From assembly GCA_028694925.1 (NCBI GenBank), contig JAQVJW010000004.1, positions 1-48,812 on the forward strand: a stretch of 48,812 bases of DNA, given 5' to 3'. Made by a program: the position numbers and the translations under genes. The notes beneath the pieces were generated by a model. The model made no database searches. It had not been told where the DNA came from and worked only from the letters and a program-made list of their open reading frames with translations. Below, piece after piece: positions 1 to 6,565 of this stretch (the stretch's first letter is position 1; every line of letters begins with the position of its first letter). The stretch comes from Patescibacteria group bacterium. Its GTDB lineage: Bacteria; Patescibacteriota; CPR2; UBA1875.

Positions 1-23
1 TTGCTCATTCTTAGCACCTCCAT
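1..23 (-). CDS. 5' end of a minus-strand gene, possibly a transposase (partial)
   Basis: A good Shine-Dalgarno sequence (GGGAGGAA, read on the minus strand) lies a few bases before an ATG at 23-21. The frame then stays open to the window edge and encodes MEVLRMS. Only seven residues are visible, so the product cannot be identified. The two tandem repeats just upstream (77-117) resemble the terminal repeats found outside some insertion-sequence transposase genes, and that context alone suggests a transposase. It could equally be an unrelated gene. Confidence 0.4.
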
Positions 24-76
24 TATTCCTCCCGTCGTTTATGTGATTTCTATATATAATCTTGACAGGGAGAAGG

Positions 77-117
77 GGACATTTCTACTTTGCTCACAAT
101 AGGACATTACTACTTTG
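77..117. repeat. Two tandem 16-bp repeats, possible insertion-sequence end
   Basis: GGACATTTCTACTTTG (77-92) and GGACATTACTACTTTG (102-117) differ at one position and are spaced 25 bp apart. Repeats like these at the outer end of a transposase gene are typical transposase-binding sites. They sit between the minus-strand gene start at 23 and the promoter of the surface protein gene, and probably mark the right end of a mobile element whose body lies outside the window. Confidence 0.5.
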
Positions 118-140
118 GGCTAACAAGAGCCAAAAAATAC

Positions 141-169
141 TTGACAAATGATCAAACATTTGATATATT
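141..169 (+). promoter_or_regulatory. Sigma70-type promoter of the surface protein gene
   Basis: The -35 box TTGACA (141-146), a 17-bp spacer and the -10 box TATATT (164-169), preceded by an extended -10 TGA, form a near-consensus promoter. It lies 63 bases upstream of the start at 233, leaving a leader of about 55 bases. It sits just downstream of the possible insertion-sequence repeats. Confidence 0.8.
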
Positions 170-232
170 ACTATGTCATCCTAAAGGAACGCCCAAATGA
201 GCCTTAAGGGGTGATGAGAGAAAGGTGGATTT

Positions 233-1840
233 ATGAAAACATTAATTAAGAAACTGTTCGCAATCGTTGGAATCCTGTCGCTATCTACGGGCTGGCTACT
301 TATGCCTGGTACCCTGTTTAGCTCAGGAACTTATGATTGTGATACTAACGCACTTGTCTATTGTGGTGCTTCGACAAGAAGCATGCTTGCAACTAAGCTC
401 GAAAACGGTACTGGGAGACAGTATCAATCGGCCGCCGAGCTTCAAGACCTGTTTGGCTATTACCGAATCCTTCCAAAGGATATTCGTTCTAGTGCAAATA
501 TTAAGGAAGGTTATGTCACAAAGACAAACACTGTAACAGTGGGTGGTAAAGTTGTTGCAAACGGCTACAATGTCTACTCGCTAGGTCGAGAATATATTGC
601 CCCTTCAACAAGGGTATCAAGATTCACATACCCAATCTATCAGAGACACCCTTCGGTTAGCTTTAAGTCCACACAGCTTCCAGCTTGGGTATATATGAAT
701 CCAGATGGAACCTTCGCTTATGCCGTGATCAAATCTTGCGGTAATATCGTTCCTGGTAAGCTATATACTGCCCCTACGTCTAAGTACAAGCTTAATATCT
801 GGAAGTATGAGGATATGAACCTAAACAAGGTCAAAGACGCTAATGAAAACTACGTTCCTGATTGGTACTTCGATGTGACTGGTCCTAACGGTAAAACAAG
901 TAGAGTTAAGACTTCGGCAAATGGTGGAATTACCATCACAAGACTTGTCCCTGGTAAGTACACTATAACGGAGCTCTCAAGACCTGGATGGAGAAGTATT
1001 ACAGGGCTTACGCAAACAGTTACCATTAAAGACAAAGATGTAACAGTTAAGTTTGGTAACGTTGAGATGCAAAAGCTTACAATCTGGAAATATAACGACG
1101 AAAACAAAGATGGCGAAAGACAAGAGAATGAACCATTCATGTCTAACTGGGAGTTTGATGTAAATGGACCGCTTGGGTATAGCTACCGAGCCAAGACTAC
1201 CGATAATGGTGGTATCACTATAACAAGACTAAATCCTGGTACCTACACTATTACCGAAAGACAGCAAAACGGTTGGAACAATACTACTCCAATTACCCAG
1301 AAGGTAACAATTGCTCGTGATGGTAAGGTTGTCTACTTCGGTAACGCTAAGATCGTAGAAGTTCAAGATGAAAAAGCCAGACTTGTTGTCGCTAAGTTCT
1401 ACGACAAGGATGCCGACGGAACAAAAGACAGTGATGAGCGGATGCTCGAAGGCTGGACATTTAGGGTTACCGGGCCTGATGGTTATGAGAATACTCTTGT
1501 AACTGATGAGAATGGTATCGCCTCGCTTTCCGACCTAAAGCCTGGAGAATATACCGTAACAGAGGTCCTTCGGGATGGTTGGGAGAACACTACTGGCCTA
1601 ACTGTGACCGAGACTCTTGATGCTGATGAAACTCAAGACTACATCTTCGGTAACCGAGAGCTTGATGAACCAGAAGAGCCCGAAGAGCCAGAGGAACCAG
1701 AATATCCAACTGGTAAGGGTTCACTGCCTAAGTCTGGTCCAGTTGAGGCGGCTGCTGCTGCAGGGACCTTCGGTCTCTCCGGCTCAGCCCTTGCTTGGAT
1801 CCGTTCTAAGAAGAGACTTCTAGACGCCTTCAAGAAATAA
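233..1840 (+). CDS. Exported surface protein with three SdrD B-like repeats and LPKSG sorting signal
   Basis: A 535-aa secreted protein. Residues 1-31 look like a signal peptide (lysines, hydrophobic core, then SSG). Residues 34-185 form an N-terminal domain starting CDTNALVYCG, which I do not recognise by name. Three repeats of about 95 residues follow (about 187-480), each with a WxFxVTGPxG-like core, a PGxYTITE segment and FGN. These resemble SdrD B / collagen-binding B-type beta-sandwich stalk domains. An acidic, proline-rich EEPEEPE linker leads to LPKSGP, a hydrophobic stretch and RSKKR, an LPxTG-like sorting signal with Ser at position 4. The inferred role is a cell-surface stalk or adhesin anchored by a sortase; two sortases occur in the window. 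The AAAGGTGG Shine-Dalgarno sequence supports the start. Confidence 0.85.
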   Translation: MKTLIKKLFAIVGILSLSTGWLLMPGTLFSSGTYDCDTNALVYCGASTRSMLATKLENGTGRQYQSAAELQDLFGYYRILPKDIRSSANIKEGYVTKTNTVTVGGKVVANGYNVYSLGREYIAPSTRVSRFTYPIYQRHPSVSFKSTQLPAWVYMNPDGTFAYAVIKSCGNIVPGKLYTAPTSKYKLNIWKYEDMNLNKVKDANENYVPDWYFDVTGPNGKTSRVKTSANGGITITRLVPGKYTITELSRPGWRSITGLTQTVTIKDKDVTVKFGNVEMQKLTIWKYNDENKDGERQENEPFMSNWEFDVNGPLGYSYRAKTTDNGGITITRLNPGTYTITERQQNGWNNTTPITQKVTIARDGKVVYFGNAKIVEVQDEKARLVVAKFYDKDADGTKDSDERMLEGWTFRVTGPDGYENTLVTDENGIASLSDLKPGEYTVTEVLRDGWENTTGLTVTETLDADETQDYIFGNRELDEPEEPEEPEEPEYPTGKGSLPKSGPVEAAAAAGTFGLSGSALAWIRSKKRLLDAFKK

Positions 1841-1850
1841 CGGAAAAACA

Positions 1851-1879
1851 AAAGGCACCGCGAAAGTGGTGCTTTTTGT
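1851..1879 (+). terminator. Rho-independent terminator
   Basis: GCACC (1855-1859) pairs with GGTGC (1868-1872) around an eight-base loop, with upstream As and a T-run at 1873-1877. It follows the stop of the surface protein gene by about 15 bases and precedes the prfB promoter. Confidence 0.8.
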
Positions 1880-1896
1880 GTACTTAAAGCGAGCTA

Positions 1897-1905
1897 TGCT
1901 AGAAT
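1897..1905 (+). promoter_or_regulatory. Extended -10 promoter giving a leaderless prfB transcript
   Basis: TGCTAGAAT is an extended -10 element with its -10 hexamer at 1900-1905. Exactly six bases separate it from the ATG at 1912, so the predicted transcription start is the A of that ATG. No Shine-Dalgarno sequence is present. Confidence 0.7.
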
Positions 1906-1911
1906 ATGATT

Positions 1912-3000
1912 ATGGATATCACAAAGAAACAACTTGAGGAAGAAGCGGTTGAAATAAAAAAGAGGGTAGCCGATGCCATAAAGAAGCTTGCCCTAACCGA
2001 TAAGGAGAGTGAGCTTGACCTTCTTGAGGAAGAGAGTCAGGGTCCTTCCTTTTGGGAGGATTCAGAGCTTGCGGCAAAGACAATGCAAAAGATTAACAAT
2101 ATCAAGGAAGTTGTTGTCCCTTGGCGGAAGATCGAAAAGGATACGGCTGATATCCTAGAAATACTAAATGAAGTAAAAGAAGAGGATAAGATTCTTAACG
2201 ACCTTAATGATAGTTTAGCTAGAATAAAAAAGGAACTTCAGGAGAGAGAGATCGATACCTATTTCTCTGGTAAGTATGATGATAATAATGCTATCCTCTC
2301 GATTTATGCTGGGGCTGGCGGGGTTGATGCTCAGGATTGGGCCGAGATGCTCCTTTCGATGTATCTTAAATATGCCGAAAAGAGAGGTCTTAAGGCAAAG
2401 ATAGTTGGACTCTCTTCCGGCCAAGAGGCAGGGATAAAAAGCGTTACGGTTGAAATAGAGGGGGTGAGGGCTTATGGACTCCTTAAGTCTGAGGGCGGAG
2501 TGCATCGATTGGTGCGAATCTCACCATACGATGCCGATAAAGCTAGACATACTTCATTTGCCTTAGTTGAAGTCATCCCAGAGATTGAGCCAAAAGACCT
2601 TACGATTGATGAAAAGGACTTAAAGATAGATACTTATCGCGCCTCTGGTCATGGTGGCCAAAGCGTTAATACAACTGACTCTGCCGTGAGGATAACACAT
2701 CTTCCAACTGGTATTACAGTCACCTGTCAAAATGAACGATCCCAGCTTCAAAACAAGGAGCAGGCTCTAAAGATATTAAAAGCCAGGATTGCGACCGAGA
2801 AGGGAGCCGAAAAAGAAAAGGAACTTAAGATTATAAAAGGTGAAAACCTTTCGGCCGAATGGGGCTCTCAGATCCGCTCCTATGTCCTTCATCCCTACAC
2901 GATGGTTAAGGACCACCGAACGGGGGAAGAGACAGCCAATACAGAAAAGGTGCTCCTAGGAGAAATTCAACCATTTATCGATGCTTATCTAAAGTCATAA
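1912..3000 (+). CDS. prfB: Peptide chain release factor 2
   Basis: RF2 ends translation at UGA and UAA and triggers peptidyl-tRNA hydrolysis. The protein is 362 aa from this start, the normal length. The N-terminal helical domain contains GPSFWEDSE. The catalytic GGQ sits in SGHGGQSVNTTDSAVRITH, and GSQIRSYV is near the C-terminus. The codon-recognition tripeptide, SPF in most RF2 proteins, reads SPY here (RISPYDADKARHTSF). The frame is open throughout, so the programmed +1 frameshift of many bacterial prfB genes is absent. An ATG at 1906 is also possible, but 1912 coincides with the predicted transcript 5' end. The gene's presence argues that UGA is a stop codon in this organism. Confidence 0.95.
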   Translation: MDITKKQLEEEAVEIKKRVADAIKKLALTDKESELDLLEEESQGPSFWEDSELAAKTMQKINNIKEVVVPWRKIEKDTADILEILNEVKEEDKILNDLNDSLARIKKELQEREIDTYFSGKYDDNNAILSIYAGAGGVDAQDWAEMLLSMYLKYAEKRGLKAKIVGLSSGQEAGIKSVTVEIEGVRAYGLLKSEGGVHRLVRISPYDADKARHTSFALVEVIPEIEPKDLTIDEKDLKIDTYRASGHGGQSVNTTDSAVRITHLPTGITVTCQNERSQLQNKEQALKILKARIATEKGAEKEKELKIIKGENLSAEWGSQIRSYVLHPYTMVKDHRTGEETANTEKVLLGEIQPFIDAYLKS

Positions 3001-3004
3001 GAGA

Positions 3005-3029
3005 ACGGGGGCCCAACTTGGGCCCCCGT
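3005..3029. other. Very stable GC hairpin without a U-tract
   Basis: ACGGGGGCCC (3005-3014) pairs perfectly with GGGCCCCCGT (3020-3029) around AACTT. It begins five bases after the prfB stop. Neither strand has a proper T-run after it: the + side reads CAAAAAGG and the - side TTCTCTTATG. It may end prfB transcripts, or be the 3' hairpin of a minus-strand RNA covering 3030-3517. Confidence 0.7.
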
Positions 3030-3550
3030 CAAAAAGGATGGTGTGACCGGTTCAGATGTTCCGTCTGGCGCCGAGGGTGTTGTCGCCGAACGCATAGCGG
3101 CAACTAGTGCTGAACGCACGCATCAGTCAAATACTCCCGTATTTAAACGACTGACACATCTGAATTGGAAGAGATTACTAGTGACTCGGCAATAAGCCAC
3201 TCTCTCCGGTGAACCACCCAAGTGGGTTCTTGAAGTGCAGTGTCTGCAAGGGAGTAGACGTTATTATCCCGGTAGATATCCCTTATCCCTATGGGTGCGA
3301 CTAGGTCGCAACAGCAGTGGTAGGACAAACTATCGTCCCCTGCACTTCACTTCATAAGCGCGTGGAAGCCGATGCTTCTGGCCAGGTGGCCTGCCTCAAG
3401 CGATATTCGCTTATCTCCCAAGGAGATGTCGCTCCAATCCCCGATGTTGGCTGGCCAATGTAGTGCGTTGCCGGTCGCACGCGCTGATGAACAAGGAGCG
3501 TCCCCAAGAGGGACTTAATTTGAATATTAGCGGGAAAATTATGTTTCGTC
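3030..3550. ncRNA. Candidate long structured non-coding RNA, family not recognised
   Basis: There is no convincing gene here, but complementary segments are unusually dense. Long-range pairs: 3047-3059 with 3156-3168 (13 bp including two G-T pairs on the + strand), 3231-3240 with 3340-3349 (10 bp perfect), and 3357-3364 with 3478-3485 (8 bp perfect). Nested hairpins: 3123-3134/3139-3154, 3297-3301/3305-3309, 3365-3369/3374-3378, 3398-3403/3407-3412, 3413-3418/3422-3427, 3447-3450/3455-3458, 3500-3504/3510-3514. The pair 3430-3435/3495-3500 crosses the 3357/3485 stem and would make a pseudoknot. The stretch is GC-richer than its flanks. The signature sequences I know for RNase P RNA, tmRNA and SRP RNA are absent. 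The strand is ambiguous: a good minus-strand promoter sits at its right end, whereas the G-T wobbles favour the + strand. Confidence 0.55.
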
Positions 3551-3552
3551 AA
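3524..3552 (-). promoter_or_regulatory. Minus-strand promoter at the right end of the structured region
   Basis: Read on the minus strand: TTGACG (3552-3547), a 17-bp spacer and TAATAT (3529-3524). The predicted start is near 3517, immediately before the first hairpin (3514-3500) of the structured region. No minus-strand gene starts at this point. Confidence 0.55.
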
Positions 3553-3560
3553 TATTGCTG

Positions 3561-3588
3561 TTTACTTTACGATGGTTTACAATATAAT
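3561..3588 (+). promoter_or_regulatory. Promoter of ftsEX
   Basis: TTTACT (3561-3566), a 16-bp spacer and a consensus TATAAT (3583-3588). A GAGGGGGA Shine-Dalgarno sequence follows at 3593-3600, before the TTG start of ftsE at 3610. Confidence 0.65.
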
Positions 3589-3609
3589 CTGTGAGGGGGA
3601 ATAAATAGA

Positions 3610-4302
3610 TTGATTCACTTTAAAGACGTAGTTAAAAAATATGGCAAGAAAAAGGGGGAACATCCAGCCGCCTTAAATGGGGTTAGTTTTGATATTAAGC
3701 CAAAGGAGTTTGTTAGCCTTGTAGGAGAATCAGGGGCCGGAAAGTCAACAGTTGTCAAACTGATAAACAAAGAGATAGAACCTTCAAGTGGGGAGATATC
3801 GGTTGGGAAGATAGATTACGCTAACTTTCCAAAACGTCAAATACCTTTTCTAAGAAGAAAGATTGGAATTGTCTATCAAGATTTTAAGCTTCTTCCGAAG
3901 AAGAATGTTTACGAGAATGTGGCCTATGCTCTTGAGGTAGCCGGAATCAGAAACAAGGATATTGCCGGTCGGGTTCCAAAGATTTTAAAGCTAGTAGGAC
4001 TTTCGGATAAGGCGAAATGTTATCCAAATGAGATCTCTGGTGGGGAAAAACAACGAGTTGCCATTGCGAGGGCCCTTGTGCATCAACCTCAAATCCTAAT
4101 AGCCGATGAACCGACTGGAAACCTAGATCCCAAGAATGCTTGGGAAATTATCGACCTACTTCTTAAGATTAATAGTTTTGGGACGACAGTCCTTCTTACC
4201 ACCCACAACAAAGATATTGTTGATAAGATAAAAAAACGGGTTATTACCCTAAAAAGAGGTAAGGTCGAGAGTGACCATAAAGTAGGGAGGTATATCCTAT
4301 GA
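3610..4302 (+). CDS. ftsE: Cell division ATP-binding protein FtsE
   Basis: FtsE is the ABC ATPase of the FtsEX complex, which at the division site transmits ATP hydrolysis through FtsX to periplasmic or extracytoplasmic peptidoglycan hydrolases. The 230-aa length is normal. Visible motifs are Walker A GESGAGKST, a Q-loop around VYQDFKLLP, signature ISGGEKQRVAIARA, Walker B ILIADEPTGNLD and the switch His in TTHNKD. The start is a TTG ten bases after a GGGGGA Shine-Dalgarno core. The gene overlaps ftsX by four bases (ATGA), and two hydrolase genes follow ftsX, as expected for FtsEX clients. Confidence 0.93.
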   Translation: MIHFKDVVKKYGKKKGEHPAALNGVSFDIKPKEFVSLVGESGAGKSTVVKLINKEIEPSSGEISVGKIDYANFPKRQIPFLRRKIGIVYQDFKLLPKKNVYENVAYALEVAGIRNKDIAGRVPKILKLVGLSDKAKCYPNEISGGEKQRVAIARALVHQPQILIADEPTGNLDPKNAWEIIDLLLKINSFGTTVLLTTHNKDIVDKIKKRVITLKRGKVESDHKVGRYIL

Positions 4303-5243
4303 TTACTTTCTTACGTATTTTAAAGAATGGTTTTGTCAACTTTATCCGTAATGGCGTTCTTTCTTTTGCCTCGACAACCATTATGGTCCTAACCCTTCTT
4401 TCCCTTTCCGTCTTCTATATCACTAGTATGACGGTGAATCTGGGGATCGACTATATCCAAGAAAAAATCGATATCTCAGCCTTCTTTGATTATGAGGCCG
4501 ACGAGGCGTTAGTACTTGAGCTCCAAAGTGAGCTTGCAAACCTTCCGGAAGTAAGTTCGGTTAAATACGTCTCTCAAGATGAAGCCCTAGAACGATTTAA
4601 GGAGCAGAAGAAAGACCAGAAAGAGCTCATTGAATCAATCGAAAGCTTAGAGGAGAACCCTCTCCAGGCCTCAATAGAGGTTAAGATGGACGACCCAGAT
4701 CAAATTGAGAATGTGTCAAATACCCTAGAGAAAGAAGAATATGACACTATTATTGCTAAGAAGGAAAATGGTGATAAAAAGATTAGTTACAAGGAGAATA
4801 AGGCGGTGGTCGATAAGCTGCTTCACTATACTAGGATTATAAGGAATATTGGGATTGTGGCTATTACAGCCTTTGGGGTGATCTCCTTTATCATTATCTA
4901 TAACACTGTAAGGATTGCCATCTTCTCCCAAAAGAACGATATCGAGATTATGAAGCTAGTTGGGGCTACCAATTGGTATATCCGCGGTCCTTTTATCTTT
5001 GAGGGGATGCTTTACGGCATTATCGCAACTGCTATAACAATGATTGGCCTTGCCGCCATGCTATATTACTCGGCCCCATCTCTTAACTCAGCCTTTTCAG
5101 ATATCGGGGTAAATGTGACCTCACTTCTTTATGAAAACGCCTGGCTTTTCTTTGGGGCTCAGCTCCTCCTTGGAATATCGATCGGGGTCTTCTCTTCGTG
5201 GCTTGCCCTAAGGAAGTATCTTAAGATTCAATATACTGATTAA
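4299..5243 (+). CDS. ftsX: Cell division protein FtsX
   Basis: The 314-aa membrane partner of FtsE. The first membrane helix lies at about 20-45, followed by an extracytoplasmic domain (about 46-175) with YVSQDEALERF and NPLQASIEVK, which match the FtsX extracellular domain that contacts hydrolase coiled coils. Three more helices lie at about 180-204, 235-258 and 280-305, the usual FtsX/MacB permease layout. The start ATG overlaps the ftsE stop and has a GGGAGG Shine-Dalgarno sequence inside the ftsE end. The downstream CHAP and M23 proteins, both with long coiled coils, are probable partners. Confidence 0.92.
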   Translation: MITFLRILKNGFVNFIRNGVLSFASTTIMVLTLLSLSVFYITSMTVNLGIDYIQEKIDISAFFDYEADEALVLELQSELANLPEVSSVKYVSQDEALERFKEQKKDQKELIESIESLEENPLQASIEVKMDDPDQIENVSNTLEKEEYDTIIAKKENGDKKISYKENKAVVDKLLHYTRIIRNIGIVAITAFGVISFIIIYNTVRIAIFSQKNDIEIMKLVGATNWYIRGPFIFEGMLYGIIATAITMIGLAAMLYYSAPSLNSAFSDIGVNVTSLLYENAWLFFGAQLLLGISIGVFSSWLALRKYLKIQYTD

Positions 5244-5291
5244 GGGAATCATCCACTGGTATTTCCTCTTGATATGTAGTTTAATAACAAG

Positions 5292-5336
5292 GTGCCTTAT
5301 AGGCACTTGACAAACATGATACAAATAACGTATAAT
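5292..5336 (+). promoter_or_regulatory. Promoter of the CHAP hydrolase gene with an adjoining palindrome
   Basis: TTGACA (5307-5312), an 18-bp spacer and TATAAT (5331-5336) make a near-perfect promoter. Immediately upstream and touching the -35 box is the palindrome GTGCC-TTATA-GGCAC (5292-5306). It has no T-run, so it could be an operator rather than a terminator for ftsEX. Confidence 0.75.
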
Positions 5337-5354
5337 ACTAAACGTAAGGGGAGT

Positions 5355-6545
5355 ATGTTACACAAACTACAAACCATTAAAAACAAATACAAAAAAGGTA
5401 AATCAAAAAGTCTCAAAGCGCAGAAGGCATTTGCAATATTTGCGCTATTTTTATTGCCCTTTTTGTGGGTACCGGTTACAACTTTTTCAGCTAGTCTGGA
5501 TGAAGAAATCAGACAAAATGAAGAAGCCTTATCTGATACGAGAGTAGAAAAAAGAACCCTAAATGATCAGATAAAAGAGTTTGATTACCAAATAAATGAT
5601 ATCGAACAATCTATATATCAAACAAATCAGAAGATACAGAGCCTCAATGTTGAGATTAATGAAACCAAAAAGAAGATAGTGCAAAAAGAAAAGGAATTAG
5701 AACAACTAAAAGAACAGCTGGCCACCTTAATTCAAGTCATGTACGAAGAGGGTCAGATATCCTCAATAGAAATTATAGCTAAGTCGTCAACATTTAGTGA
5801 TTTTGTAAATAAGACAGAATACATTGAACAAATACAAGCAAAAGTTCAATTAGCAGCGGAAACTGTTGTTAAATTAAAAAATGAGCTTGAGTCAAAGAAA
5901 AAAGAACTCGAGGCAGATAAAAAAGAAGTGCAAAAGCTACAAAATGTTCAATTGACCCAACGAAACAATCTATCAGCTCAAAAAAGAGAAAAACAGAATC
6001 TTTTGGTAGAGACTAAGGGAGACGAGAAAACATATCAGAGCAGACTCGCAAAGTTGTATGCTGAGCGCGCCGCTTTAGCTAGTCGAGGGAATCAAACTAT
6101 TAATAGTGGAGGGTCTGGAGGATACCCTTATACCGGAAGTTGTGGAGGTGTAGACCCGTGGAGTTATTATAAATGTCAATGCACTTCATTTTCAGCATGG
6201 AAGTGGAATGCAGTTTACGGCAAGAGATGGATGAATATGAGGTACGATGGTTATGGCACTGGTAACGCTTGGAACTGGCCAACGCATGCTATTCCTCAAG
6301 GATATTCAGTATCTTATGCCCCCCGAGTTGGAGCGATAGCAGTTTGGCCACAAGGGGCTTTTACTAGCCCTCATTATTATGATATTTATGGTCACGTTGC
6401 CATCGTAACTGCAGTATCTGGTAACAAAATTAGCGTAGAAGAATATAATTATGTACCACTTAGCTATAGCAGAAGAGACAACGTCTCTATAAACGGCTAT
6501 AATTCATACACCGGTTTTTCATACAGAATTCAGTTTATTTATTGA
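5355..6545 (+). CDS. Coiled-coil peptidoglycan hydrolase with CHAP domain (PcsB-like)
   Basis: A 396-aa exported protein. It has a lysine-rich N-terminus with a hydrophobic segment (AIFALFLLPFLWV) and a signal-peptide-like end at about 45. A long Glu/Lys/Gln coiled coil (about 50-235) is followed by a short Gly/Ser linker and a C-terminal CHAP domain with catalytic Cys in CQCTSFSAW and His in YGHVAIV. This is the architecture of PcsB/CwlO-type hydrolases activated by FtsEX. The ATG at 5355 is the start because the promoter ends at 5336, so in-frame codons from 5292 would lie upstream of the transcript. Its codons look more AT-rich than those of its neighbours. Confidence 0.85.
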   Translation: MLHKLQTIKNKYKKGKSKSLKAQKAFAIFALFLLPFLWVPVTTFSASLDEEIRQNEEALSDTRVEKRTLNDQIKEFDYQINDIEQSIYQTNQKIQSLNVEINETKKKIVQKEKELEQLKEQLATLIQVMYEEGQISSIEIIAKSSTFSDFVNKTEYIEQIQAKVQLAAETVVKLKNELESKKKELEADKKEVQKLQNVQLTQRNNLSAQKREKQNLLVETKGDEKTYQSRLAKLYAERAALASRGNQTINSGGSGGYPYTGSCGGVDPWSYYKCQCTSFSAWKWNAVYGKRWMNMRYDGYGTGNAWNWPTHAIPQGYSVSYAPRVGAIAVWPQGAFTSPHYYDIYGHVAIVTAVSGNKISVEEYNYVPLSYSRRDNVSINGYNSYTGFSYRIQFIY

Positions 6546-6565
6546 TGAATATTAAAGGGGGATAA

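Noticed and set aside
1906-3000. Programmed frameshift in prfB
   Set aside because: The reading frame is continuous from the start to 3000 and no CUUUGA-like slippery stop is present.
3005-3029. Rho-independent terminator of prfB
   Set aside because: The stem is very strong but is followed by CAAAAAGG on the + strand, with no U-tract, so I list it only as a hairpin.
3030-3550. RNase P RNA, tmRNA or SRP RNA
   Set aside because: The GAGGAAAGTCC core of RNase P, a tRNA-like end with tag peptide for tmRNA, and the SRP GGAAG loop were looked for on both strands and not found.
3143-3552. Two minus-strand ORFs (61 and 66 aa) inside the structured region
   Set aside because: They lack Shine-Dalgarno sites, the longer one starts on the promoter's -35 box, and they cut across the complementary stems. 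They look like chance ORFs.
5292-5354. Upstream GTG start for the CHAP hydrolase
   Set aside because: It lies upstream of the -35 and -10 boxes and inside the palindrome, so it would not be in the main transcript.
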